Assembly: GCF_022664535.1 (NCBI RefSeq)
Contig: NZ_JAKUJY010000003.1
Location: forward strand, 243,571 to 307,570
Length of the DNA: 64,000 bases
Direction: 5' to 3'
From: Sphingobium trunci
GTDB lineage: Bacteria; Pseudomonadota; Alphaproteobacteria; Sphingomonadales; Sphingomonadaceae
The translations under genes were made by a program, and so were the position numbers. Positions 1 through 7,994 of this stretch are shown in pieces. The notes under the pieces were generated by a model. It made no database searches and was not told where the DNA came from. It worked only from the letters and a program-made list of their open reading frames with translations. The stretch's first letter is position 1. Each line of letters begins with the position of its first letter.

Positions 1-1066
1 GATCGACGGCAACGGACTGTCCGGCGCAGAGCGACTCGGCCAGCGCGGCGCTGTCACCCACGCAATCGAAGCCATGGCCGTCCGCGAACAGCGTGAGCGC
101 GCCGTCCTTGCCCCGGATGAAGGCGAAGCGGCTGGCGGGGTTGCGGCACAGCGGCACGCCCTGCGCCAGCAGCGCGCTTACCATATCCCGCCCGACCGGC
201 CGTTCAGGCCGCCAGTCCGCCTCGGCATATTTGGGCAGGCTGTTATGCAATCCGAACCAGCGGGCAAAGGCATCGCGGTCGGCCAGCGCGTCGAGCACCA
301 TCGCATGCAGCCGGTCGATGGCCGGGGCGGTGATCTCTCCCGGATGCGGCTGAGCGTTCAGGTCGGGGTCGGCATAGCGATCATCCTCCGCCAGGGCATC
401 GGCCTGATGCTCGGCCCAGCCTTCGACCAGCTCGGCGCGGGAGGGCGCGCGAAAACCGATCGAATAGGTCATGCAGTCCGTGCCCACCGCCGTACCGTCA
501 TGGGCATAGCCCGGCGGGACATAGAGGATATCGCCCGGTTCCAATATCCAGTCGCCCGTCGCTTCGAAATCGGCAATCAGGCGTAAATCCTCATGCGGCA
601 GCAGCGGCGTTTCGGCATCGCATTTCGGCCCGACCCGCCAGCGCCGTCGGCCCAGCCCCTGCACCAGGAACACGTCATACTGGTCATAATGCGGCCCCAC
701 GCCGCCGCCGTCGGTGGCGTAGCTCACCATCACATCGTCGATGCGCCAGTCGGGCACGAAACGGAACGGTTCGATCAGGGCGGCGACATCGGGCGCATGA
801 TGGTCGACCGCCTGCACCAGCAGGGTCCAGGGGCCGCTGCCCAGATCGCCGAAGCGCGATTCCGGCAGCGGGCCGTTTTCCAGCCTCAGCGCATCGCCGT
901 CGCGAAGGATAAGGCGCGATTCCACTCCTTCCTCGCAGGCCAGACCGGCCAGTTCGTCCGGCTCCAGCGGGTTGCGCCAACGCGTCCAGGGACTGCGGAT
1001 CAACAGCGGGCGCTTCTGCCAATGGTCGCGCAGGAACAGGTCGGCATTGAAACGGGATAGCTGCAT
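1..1066 (-). CDS. roxA: JmjC/cupin ribosomal protein uL16 arginine hydroxylase (RoxA/YcfD-like), C-terminus cut by window edge
   Basis: The reading frame opens at the ATG at 1066 and runs without a stop to base 1, so 355 codons are visible and the end lies outside the window. The protein begins with a YcfD-like sequence (F-N-A-D-L-F-L-R-D-H-W-Q-K-R-P-L). It carries a 2-oxoglutarate/Fe(II) oxygenase core: the HxD metal pair at His126-x-Asp128 in 'GPHYDQYDVFLVQ' and a third ligand candidate, His189, in 'PPGYAHDG'. The known family hydroxylates an arginine of ribosomal protein uL16 in the cytoplasm. It stands alone, downstream of a GAF-domain gene on the same strand, with no strong Shine-Dalgarno sequence. 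The family is clear; the exact ribosomal substrate is inferred. Confidence 0.85.
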   Translation of the reverse strand, partial: MQLSRFNADLFLRDHWQKRPLLIRSPWTRWRNPLEPDELAGLACEEGVESRLILRDGDALRLENGPLPESRFGDLGSGPWTLLVQAVDHHAPDVAALIEPFRFVPDWRIDDVMVSYATDGGGVGPHYDQYDVFLVQGLGRRRWRVGPKCDAETPLLPHEDLRLIADFEATGDWILEPGDILYVPPGYAHDGTAVGTDCMTYSIGFRAPSRAELVEGWAEHQADALAEDDRYADPDLNAQPHPGEITAPAIDRLHAMVLDALADRDAFARWFGLHNSLPKYAEADWRPERPVGRDMVSALLAQGVPLCRNPASRFAFIRGKDGALTLFADGHGFDCVGDSAALAESLCAGQSVAVD

Positions 1067-1149
1067 GGCGTGCCCATGCGCCGATAAGCGCCGCCTGTCA
1101 AAAGCGCGACCGGACCTGCGCCACGATCGCCCCGCGCCTTCCCGGCCCT

Positions 1150-1686
1150 TCAGCGCTCGGCACGGCCCGACAGGCGGACATGTTCAAGCGCCATGGCAGC
1201 GGACCGGGCCAGCGCCTCCAGCAGCGCGATCTCATTATCGCTGGGTTTCCCGATTTCCGACCAGTAAGCGCCGATCGCGGCGATCGGTTCGACCCGGCCG
1301 ATCGGCACCATCAGCATGGACCGGACAAAGGTGGTGCGATAGGCATCGACCGGCACGCGCGGATCGTCGAAAATATCCGCGATCACGGCCGTCCGTTCAT
1401 GTTCCATGGCCCAGCCCGACACGCAGTTTCCGATCGGGAAGCGCTGCCCCGCCCATAGCGGCTCCATCGCGTCTTCCGCGATATAGTGGCAATGATCGTC
1501 CTCGCGCAGGACGATGGCGATCCCGTCCGCACCCACCGCCCGCCGGGCGAAGGCGCGCAGCACATGGGTGACGGCGTCCAGCGAACGGGCCCCTGCCAGG
1601 GCTTCGATCGCCTCGGCGGCGATGCTCCATCGCGCCGCCAGCGCCTTTTGTTCCGAATCCCGTTCGCTCGCCAGCTTCTTGTCCAT
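1150..1686 (-). CDS. Stand-alone GAF domain protein
   Basis: A 178-residue soluble protein consisting almost entirely of one GAF domain (about residues 25-170). Typical GAF features are visible: 'PIGNCVSGWAMEHERTAVIADIFDDPRVP' spread over the middle of the domain and 'RSMLMVPIG' in the following strand. There is no kinase, cyclase, EAL or DNA-binding domain attached. GAF domains bind small ligands or haem/bilins and usually control an attached output domain, so the partner here must be a separate protein. The gene lies on the same strand between the Rieske oxygenase (166 bp upstream) and roxA. Ligand and role cannot be read from the sequence. Confidence 0.75.
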   Translation of the reverse strand: MDKKLASERDSEQKALAARWSIAAEAIEALAGARSLDAVTHVLRAFARRAVGADGIAIVLREDDHCHYIAEDAMEPLWAGQRFPIGNCVSGWAMEHERTAVIADIFDDPRVPVDAYRTTFVRSMLMVPIGRVEPIAAIGAYWSEIGKPSDNEIALLEALARSAAMALEHVRLSGRAER

Positions 1687-1852
1687 GGACAGTCTTCCGC
1701 ATCAGAACCGGCGGACTTTGTACCATTGCAAAGGGGGGATCACAAAGACAATTCATTCAGTCACTTAGGGTCAGGGCATGAAAGTCCTTCTCAAAGTGAA
1801 AGGTCAATATGATCTTTACCTTTCCCGACCGTTCACGGAGGAGTGCAGCCGG

Positions 1853-2929
1853 CTATTGCGCGGCGACAGTTTCATGGCCGCGCTCGCCAGCGATGGCACG
1901 CTCGATCATCATGCGCGAACGCACGCCGCCCGCATCGATATTGAGCTTGAGCAACCGGCGGTCGGGCCGAAGCAGCAAATTCCTCTGCTGCTCCTCCAGC
2001 ATGGCGAGGTCTTCGCTGAAAATCCTGCCCTGTCCTTCCCGGATGGCATCGGTGACGGCCGGATCGTCCACCGCGAACTGGCGCGCCATGCCCCAGAAAT
2101 ACCAGTGGCTATGCTCGGTTTCCGGCGTGATGAAGTCGACGACGATGCTCGATGCCTTGACCGCCGGATCGGCATCATGGCCGCCCTGTCCCTGCAGCGC
2201 GACGCCCACTTCGATCATCACATGGCTGGGCAGGCTGAAACGGCAGATCTGCCAGCGATCCACCGGTTCGTCCTCCGGCAAGCCCGCACAGCGCAGCGCC
2301 ATGCGCCAGAAGGGCGGCGCGGATACGGCCGGCATCGTCCGGCTGGTGACGACCTCCTCTCCCTCGACACGCGTGCTGACCGGCGCCTCGTCGATCTCGC
2401 GCTGACCGATGCTGGAGGCATGGACATAGGTTTCGTGGGTCAGGTCCATCAGATTGTCGATCATCAGCCGATAATCGCAGGCGATGTGGAAGAGGCCGCC
2501 GCCATAGGCCCATCCATCGCTTTCCGCCCATGGCAGATGATGCAGCTTCGCAGGATCGGCCGCCGCCCGGTCGCCGGGCCAGACCCAGATGAAGCCATAG
2601 CGTTCGATCACCGGAAACGCAGCTATGGGCGGGAAATTCCGGACGCGCTGGCCCGGCATGCTTTCGGCATGGCCCGTGCAGGCCATGGCCAGCCCATGAT
2701 AGCCGCAGACCAGATGGCCATCGCGCAGGAATCCCAGCGAAAGGGGCGCGCCACGATGGGGGCAGAAATCCTCCAGCGCGGCCACCTGGCCCTCATGCCC
2801 GCGATAGAAGACCATCCTTTCCCCGCAAATGGTGCGGCCCAGCGGCTTTTCCGCCAGTTCGGCCGATGTGCAGGCCACATACCAGGCGTTGCGGGGCCAG
2901 GGGCGTTCGGCGGACAGCTTATCGGTCAC
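1853..2929 (-). CDS. Rieske [2Fe-2S] aromatic ring oxygenase / O-demethylase terminal oxygenase (VanA-like)
   Basis: A 358-residue terminal oxygenase. The Rieske cluster ligands are Cys56-x-His58 in 'FCPHRGAPLSLG' and Cys75-x2-His78 in 'VCGYHGL'. The mononuclear iron site is in 'NLMDLTHETYVH' (His165, His170; Asp162 bridging). This layout belongs to the vanillate O-demethylase oxygenase (VanA/LigX/DdmC) group, which needs a separate ferredoxin or reductase. I chose the GTG at 2929 because GGAGAG lies 5 bases upstream and the protein then begins just before 'NAWYVACTSAEL', as in family members; in-frame ATGs further upstream overlap the LysR promoter region. No reductase gene is nearby. The divergent LysR gene at 3041 probably controls it. 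The substrate (a methoxylated aromatic acid) is inferred. Confidence 0.85.
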   Translation of the reverse strand: MTDKLSAERPWPRNAWYVACTSAELAEKPLGRTICGERMVFYRGHEGQVAALEDFCPHRGAPLSLGFLRDGHLVCGYHGLAMACTGHAESMPGQRVRNFPPIAAFPVIERYGFIWVWPGDRAAADPAKLHHLPWAESDGWAYGGGLFHIACDYRLMIDNLMDLTHETYVHASSIGQREIDEAPVSTRVEGEEVVTSRTMPAVSAPPFWRMALRCAGLPEDEPVDRWQICRFSLPSHVMIEVGVALQGQGGHDADPAVKASSIVVDFITPETEHSHWYFWGMARQFAVDDPAVTDAIREGQGRIFSEDLAMLEEQQRNLLLRPDRRLLKLNIDAGGVRSRMMIERAIAGERGHETVAAQ

Positions 2930-3017
2930 TTCATCTCTCCAGACATCGCGCCGCTGATCGAGGCTGCGAACCGGAGGTCTACCTGCCGGACAGGATATTT
3001 TCATCGGAAATAAATCA

Positions 3018-3030
3018 TATAGTCTGTATA
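3018..3030. promoter_or_regulatory. LysR box (T-N11-A) between Rieske oxygenase and LysR gene
   Basis: The sequence TATAGTCTGTATA has the T-N11-A form with TATA arms. It lies 11 bases before the LysR start and about 90 bases upstream of the oxygenase GTG. That position fits autorepression of the regulator and activation of the divergent gene. It is a pattern match in AT-rich DNA, so binding is not proven. Confidence 0.4.
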
Positions 3031-3040
3031 TCGTCTGATA

Positions 3041-3970
3041 ATGGAAATGATGGACCTCAATCTGCTGCGCGTGCTGGACGCGCTGTTCGCGCACAGGAGC
3101 GTGTCGGGCGCCGCACGGGCGCTGGGCACGACCCAGCCGGGCGTCAGCCTCGCCCTACGCCGTTTGCGGGCGCAGTTCGAGGATGAACTGTTCGTCCGCC
3201 AGGGCAATGAGATGGTCCCGACCCTGGTCGCCGAAAGGCTGGCCGAACCGGTGATGAAGGTGATGGCCTCGGTCCGGTCGGACATCATGATCGCCGCGCC
3301 CTTCGATCCGCCGCACTCGAACCGCTGCTTCACCCTTGCCTTGTCGGACCTGGGCGAACTGACCTTCCTGCCCGATCTGATCGCCGCCCTGCGCGAACGG
3401 GCGCCGGGGGTGCAGGTGCGTTCGGTCAACCTGCCTCCCGCAGAATTACGGCAGGGGCTGGCGGGCGGATCGGTCGATCTTGCACTGGGCTTCGTCCTGG
3501 GTCTGGATGGCGAGAGCCTGTTCACCCAGACATTGTTCCGGCAGGGTTTCGGCTGCCTGGTGCGCGAAGGGTGGGGCAATGGCGCCACCGTCATGACGCT
3601 CGACCATTTCCTGGCCGCGGATCATGTGGTGGTCGAACAGCAGGGGCGCAGCCAGGAAGTGCTGGAACGGCACTTGCGCAAGCTGGGCCTGCATCGGCGA
3701 ACCGTTCTGCGGTCCCCGCATTTCATCACGGTTCCGTTGCTGGTCGCCGGGTCGGACATGGTCGCGACCGTTCCGCTGGGGGTCGGCCGCATCTACACGC
3801 GGCTTGCCCCGCTGCGCTTTCTCCCGTTGCCGTTCGAGACGCCGGAGATTCCGCTCCAGCAGATCTGGCACCGGCGCAGCCACAATGATCCCGGATCGAT
3901 ATGGCTGCGCAGGCTGGTGGCGGAGCTGTTCATGGGGCGCGATCCCATGCTCGACCCGAAAAGGTCCTGA
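3041..3970 (+). CDS. LysR-family transcriptional regulator (NodD/NahR-like subgroup)
   Basis: A 309-residue LysR regulator. The N-terminal winged helix-turn-helix covers about residues 5-65 ('DLNLLRVLDALFAHRSVSGAARALGTTQPGVSLALRRLR' is its span) and the rest is the substrate-binding co-inducer domain. The start 'MDLNLLRVLDAL' and the short C-terminus resemble NodD, NahR and LinR/PcpR type activators of aromatic catabolism. The gene is divergent from the Rieske oxygenase with about 110 bp between starts, the standard arrangement for a LysR activator and its target. ATG codons at 3041, 3047 and 3050 all fit the frame. The inducer is unknown but is probably the oxygenase substrate. Confidence 0.85.
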   Translation: MEMMDLNLLRVLDALFAHRSVSGAARALGTTQPGVSLALRRLRAQFEDELFVRQGNEMVPTLVAERLAEPVMKVMASVRSDIMIAAPFDPPHSNRCFTLALSDLGELTFLPDLIAALRERAPGVQVRSVNLPPAELRQGLAGGSVDLALGFVLGLDGESLFTQTLFRQGFGCLVREGWGNGATVMTLDHFLAADHVVVEQQGRSQEVLERHLRKLGLHRRTVLRSPHFITVPLLVAGSDMVATVPLGVGRIYTRLAPLRFLPLPFETPEIPLQQIWHRRSHNDPGSIWLRRLVAELFMGRDPMLDPKRS

Positions 3971-4099
3971 CCCGGATCGCCGGGACAGCATATCGAAGGC
4001 ACGCGAAATCCACTTCCATCGCATCGGCAAGCTCTTCGCGCCGGTGACGGTTCGAAACCTGCAAAATGGGACCATCCCTCCTGGATGGCCGGGAAGGGC

Positions 4100-4882
4100 C
4101 TATCTTGCCGCGGACCGGCCGGTCGCGGTCCAGTAGATTCCGCCCATCAGATGCGCGAGATATTGGGGATCGCGGTACATCTCTCCCTTATGGCCAAGGG
4201 TGGTGACGAAGACCCGACCCTTTTCACAGGAATGATACCAGGCCACCGGATGGTCCCGTCCCATCGGCCTTGCTACCTGGCCGGGCCAGATTTTTGTGGG
4301 GTCGTAACTGTCTTCATCCACGTTCAGGACCGGGCTGACGCGGATATGATGCGGATTGGCGGTCACATAATATTCGTCGCTCCAGATCCAGCGTTCGGGC
4401 AAGCCGTAGGTGGCGGGAAAGCGCCTGTCCGTCACCGTCACCACGCCGGTCTGGAGCATCGGATGGATGACGAAGCTGCGGCCGACCATCTTTTCATACC
4501 ATGGCCAGTCGCCGGGCGGCGTGATCGCGGCGCGGTGCACGACCATCGCATTGCCGCCCGCACGCATATAGGCCTCGAACCGGCTGCGTTGCGTGGCGCT
4601 CAACTCCTCGCCCGGCGTATTCAGGAACATCACCGCGGCATAGGGGCTGAGATCGCGGTCGAACGTCTCCGTCCTGTTCGTCCAGACCAGCTCGAAATCA
4701 TGCAGCTTCGCCAGCTTTTCCAGGCTCTCGCGCGCTATCGGAATATATTCATAATGATATGTGTTAGGGATGGCGAGCACCAGCAGCCTGAACTGGCCCT
4801 CCGCCCGGACCGCCGATGCGGTCATGAGGGCAAGACAGGCACAGAAAAGCCGGACGATGCCGGTCATGCCGCCTACGCTCAT
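4100..4882 (-). CDS. Secreted ThuA-like domain protein
   Basis: A 260-residue protein with an N-terminal signal peptide (about residues 1-27, ending 'ASAVRA'). The remainder is one ThuA-like (trehalose utilisation, class I amidotransferase-like fold) domain: 'ETFDRDLSPYAAVMFLNTPGEEL', 'GNAMVVHRAA' and 'VAWYHSCEKGRVFVTTLGH' lie in the expected order. ThuA-like domains are common in secreted carbohydrate enzymes of unclear chemistry. Its ATG overlaps the stop of the preceding beta-helix/propeller gene (ATGA), so the two are translationally coupled and probably work on the same glycan. Catalytic role not established for the family. Confidence 0.8.
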   Translation of the reverse strand: MSVGGMTGIVRLFCACLALMTASAVRAEGQFRLLVLAIPNTYHYEYIPIARESLEKLAKLHDFELVWTNRTETFDRDLSPYAAVMFLNTPGEELSATQRSRFEAYMRAGGNAMVVHRAAITPPGDWPWYEKMVGRSFVIHPMLQTGVVTVTDRRFPATYGLPERWIWSDEYYVTANPHHIRVSPVLNVDEDSYDPTKIWPGQVARPMGRDHPVAWYHSCEKGRVFVTTLGHKGEMYRDPQYLAHLMGGIYWTATGRSAAR

Positions 4883-7800
4883 TCGATATGCGCCGCGTAG
4901 AGCGCGTGGTGCGCCAGCATGAACAGCGTTTTCCCGTCCGGCCCGCCGAACAACAGTTGCAGCGGTCGTTCCGGGACATCGATCCGGCCGATTTCCCGGC
5001 CGTCGGGCGCATGGACGAACACCTGCCCGTTGGCGACATAGACGCGGCCCTGGGCATCGGTGGTGACGCCCTCTCCCCCGCGCTCGGCAAAGACCTTAAG
5101 GTCGGTGATCGCGCCGCCTGCGCCGACCTTGCCGCTATAGGTGCGGTTTTCCGATCCGTTGGTCAGGTAAACCCGTTCGCCAGGCTTTCCCTGAATGAAG
5201 CCGTAGCTGTCGAGCGAATCCGAAAAGCGAAGCCCGCGATGGTCCGCCGGCCCCTGCGCAAAGACGCGCCAGGCAGGCAGCACGATGCTGCCGTCGGGCG
5301 AGACATATTCCCGCGCCTTGGGCAGCGCCATGTCGCGCGCGAACATTTCGGCAAGGGTGGTGAACCGATAGCTTTTGGGATCGATCTGATCCTTGAACTC
5401 GCCATTATTCCACCAGTTGACCGGCAATATGGTTGTCGCTCCGGCGTGGGACGTGGCGGAGGTCGGCTGGATCAGCGTCAGGTCGGTGTCGGGCGTGCCG
5501 GGCCTGAAGCTGTAGACCGTTCCATTCCGGCCATGGGAGGACAGCACCAGCAGGTCGCCCGACCGGTCCACGGCCAGATTGACCGGATCGAGCGCCGCGT
5601 CGCGGACGATCTCCAGCCCGCGGGCATCGGACCAGCCCCAGATGCGCTGGAACTGGCGGTCGATGAAATAAAGCCTGCCCTGCGCGTCCGTCGCGCCCCC
5701 GCCGATGGAGTGGAATCCGTCCGCCAGCTTCTCGACCCTGGCCCCCGCGAAGGTGGAGGGCGTGACCGGCTCGGGCCTGGCGGGCACGTCCAGCACGGCG
5801 AACTCCCGTTCCCGCACATCGATGCCATGGGTCACGTCGCGGATGGCGTTTTCGAAGGGAAATTTGGTCAGCCGCAGGAAGGTCGCGCAGCCATTCTCAT
5901 CACAGGTGCCAAGCCCGCTTTCCCCGTTCACATGGACGTTGCGGAAACGGATATCGTGCGAATTATAGAGCGTCACCGCGGCGGGAGCCGCCTTGCGCGT
6001 GCGGGTGACGCGATAGCCATGGAAATTGGCGATCAATATGTTGCGGGAATCGCGGATTTCCAGCGCCACGGCATCGCCGCTCTCGCCCGCTTCGCCCTCG
6101 GTCTGGGGCGCCAGCAATTCCCAGTTGGCAACGCGGTTGAGGCCGATTTCGGTTCGGACATGATGCTCCACCGACGCCTGGATCAGGCGGCCGGGGGTGT
6201 CCGTATCCGATATCAGTATGCCGGGATGGCCGAAGGTGCTGGGGCTCCAGATATTGGCGAAGGTTCCGCCGCCGCCGCGTGTTACCCAGAGGCTGGCATA
6301 TTGCCCGTCCCAGCGCCGGGCGGCATCGGGATCGGCCGTCGCATTGTTATTGTAGGGATTGACGCGGCTGCCATCGTAGAGATTGGTGCCGTGGCCGCCC
6401 TGAAACTTGACGTCGTTCACCATCGAACGGGCGCCCGCCATCCACAGCAGAGCCGTCGCTCGCGGATTGGCGCCGTTGCTATTGAGGCCCAGCCCGGCGA
6501 CGATCGCGTCGCCGCCCCGCGCGCTTTCGACCAGCGCCTTGGGCGCGCCGACCCCGTGATAGGCCGGCGTCCCGTCCGGCAGCACGATCTGCGTCAGGCT
6601 GGGGTGCAGGCCCAGCAGCACCGTGTCGGGACGCAGGCGCAGCGTATCGCTGACCTTGTAGAAGCCGGCCGGGAGATAGACCACGGGATGGCCGTCGATC
6701 GCCCTTTGCAGCGCGGCGGTATCGTCGCTGTCATTGTCGCCCTTCGCGCCCAGCGACCGGACGCTGACCCATTCCGATACCGGCGGCAGCGGCCGGATGG
6801 CAGGGCCGGGAGGCGCGGGCAGGCTGGCGATCCCTTCCGCCTGCATATCCGTCCGGTAGTCGCCCATCCGGCCGAGGCCCGGCAGGGTCAGTCCATGGGT
6901 GAAGGCCGTGACCTTGTAGGCCGCGCCCTTGCCCGCCACCGTCCGCCCGCTCTCCCGAAAACGGGCGAAGATGGGCATGTTCGCCGCCAGCACATTCTGG
7001 AAGCCGATCTGCGTATAGACATTCTTTTCGTTGGAGATGATGACGCCCGCCTTCGAGACATTCTCGAACCGCACATCCTGTCCCCACAGCCAATCGCCAT
7101 AGCCCCGGTCGATCTCGATCCCGACCGGCGTGTTGCGGATGGCGACATTGACCAGCGTCAGCCCGGCCTCATGCTCGCGGATGGCCGCGTCGCGCTGCCC
7201 GTCGAAGCTGGCATCGACCAGCGCGAAGGGCCAGGCGGGCGAGGTTTTCTCCGCGAGGATACCATAGCGGCCGCCCTTGAAGTGCAGGTCTTCGGCCTCG
7301 TTGGCGACATGATAGAGGCCCGCGAGACCCGATCCGATGTCGAAATCCACATGGCTGACGAAACTGTGCTGGGCGGAGTGGAAACGGATCGCGGTGGCGG
7401 CGGGATTGCCCTCCATGATGCGGAAGTCGATATTGCCCAGCGCCGAGTAGAAGGTGCCCGGATTGGCGTCGGCGACCGCCTTGTTGAACGGTACGCTGCC
7501 TGCGGGCGGGAAGGCCGCGGGCGGGCTGTCCCTGTCGGTCTGCCGCGCGCTGCCGGTGAACATCAGCATATGCGCGACGCCGCGCTGGAATCCGGGCGTC
7601 CTGGCGCCCAGCAGGATCACCGGCCGCTTTTCGCCGATGCCGAAGATGCGCACGCCCGGCCAGAGGAAGATGGTCCGGCTGATGCGATAGGTGCCCGCAT
7701 GCAGGAAGACGATGCCGCCGCCGCCCTTTTCGGCCGCCTTGTCGATCGCCTGCTGGATCGCGGCGCTGTCGTCCGCGCGACCGTCGCCCACGCCCATGAC

Positions 7801-7920
7801 GCGGATCGCGCCCGGTTCGTCAGGCGCCGTCGCATAGACGGAGGAAGAGGCCGAAGCAGGCTGTGCCGCCGCCAGAAACAGCAGCACCGGCGCACAGGCT
7901 CGGCTCAATCCTCGATACAT
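4879..7920 (-). CDS. Secreted tandem beta-helix (pectate lyase superfamily) protein with C-terminal SMP-30-like propeller, copy 1
   Basis: A 1013-residue exported protein. After a signal peptide ('VLLFLAAAQPASA') comes a first Pectate_lyase_3-type beta-helix with its N-terminal signature ('VGDGRADDSAAIQQAIDKA'). A second copy starts near residue 380 ('GAKGDNDSDDTAALQRAIDG'). The last 330 residues look like an SMP-30/NHL/gluconolactonase-type beta-propeller ('ATDAQGRLYFIDRQFQRI', 'AVDRSGDLLVLSS', 'VTTDAQGRVYVANGQVFV'). Tandem beta-helices of this kind occur in GH55 exo-1,3-glucanases; I cannot identify catalytic residues. I chose the ATG at 7920 because GGAG sits 8 bases upstream; the ATG at 7926 is too close. 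It follows the TonB receptor on the same strand and is coupled to the ThuA gene. It is a clear paralogue of the protein at 11080-14109. Confidence 0.75.
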   Translation of the reverse strand: MYRGLSRACAPVLLFLAAAQPASASSSVYATAPDEPGAIRVMGVGDGRADDSAAIQQAIDKAAEKGGGGIVFLHAGTYRISRTIFLWPGVRIFGIGEKRPVILLGARTPGFQRGVAHMLMFTGSARQTDRDSPPAAFPPAGSVPFNKAVADANPGTFYSALGNIDFRIMEGNPAATAIRFHSAQHSFVSHVDFDIGSGLAGLYHVANEAEDLHFKGGRYGILAEKTSPAWPFALVDASFDGQRDAAIREHEAGLTLVNVAIRNTPVGIEIDRGYGDWLWGQDVRFENVSKAGVIISNEKNVYTQIGFQNVLAANMPIFARFRESGRTVAGKGAAYKVTAFTHGLTLPGLGRMGDYRTDMQAEGIASLPAPPGPAIRPLPPVSEWVSVRSLGAKGDNDSDDTAALQRAIDGHPVVYLPAGFYKVSDTLRLRPDTVLLGLHPSLTQIVLPDGTPAYHGVGAPKALVESARGGDAIVAGLGLNSNGANPRATALLWMAGARSMVNDVKFQGGHGTNLYDGSRVNPYNNNATADPDAARRWDGQYASLWVTRGGGGTFANIWSPSTFGHPGILISDTDTPGRLIQASVEHHVRTEIGLNRVANWELLAPQTEGEAGESGDAVALEIRDSRNILIANFHGYRVTRTRKAAPAAVTLYNSHDIRFRNVHVNGESGLGTCDENGCATFLRLTKFPFENAIRDVTHGIDVREREFAVLDVPARPEPVTPSTFAGARVEKLADGFHSIGGGATDAQGRLYFIDRQFQRIWGWSDARGLEIVRDAALDPVNLAVDRSGDLLVLSSHGRNGTVYSFRPGTPDTDLTLIQPTSATSHAGATTILPVNWWNNGEFKDQIDPKSYRFTTLAEMFARDMALPKAREYVSPDGSIVLPAWRVFAQGPADHRGLRFSDSLDSYGFIQGKPGERVYLTNGSENRTYSGKVGAGGAITDLKVFAERGGEGVTTDAQGRVYVANGQVFVHAPDGREIGRIDVPERPLQLLFGGPDGKTLFMLAHHALYAAHIE

Positions 7921-7942
7921 CGACATGCTCCGGTTACAAGAA

Positions 7943-7966
7943 GTCCCGGCCGGTAAAGGCCGGGAC
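7943..7966 (-). terminator. GC-rich hairpin after TonB receptor gene
   Basis: A perfect 9-bp inverted repeat (GTCCCGGCC, 6-base loop, GGCCGGGAC) lies in the 74-bp gap between the TonB receptor stop and the downstream beta-helix gene. The U-tract is weak (TTCTTG on the transcribed strand). It could be a partial terminator or a processing site that lowers expression of the downstream gene relative to the receptor. Confidence 0.5.
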
Positions 7967-7994
7967 AAGGTGAGGGGATGGTAGGGGAGGCAGG

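Noticed and set aside
1713..1724. GGACTTTGTACC near the GAF gene as a sixth copy of the alcohol-regulon palindrome
   Set aside because: The core matches only on the minus strand in about 10 of 12 positions, lacks the AAT flank and is 27 bp from the start codon, unlike the other five.
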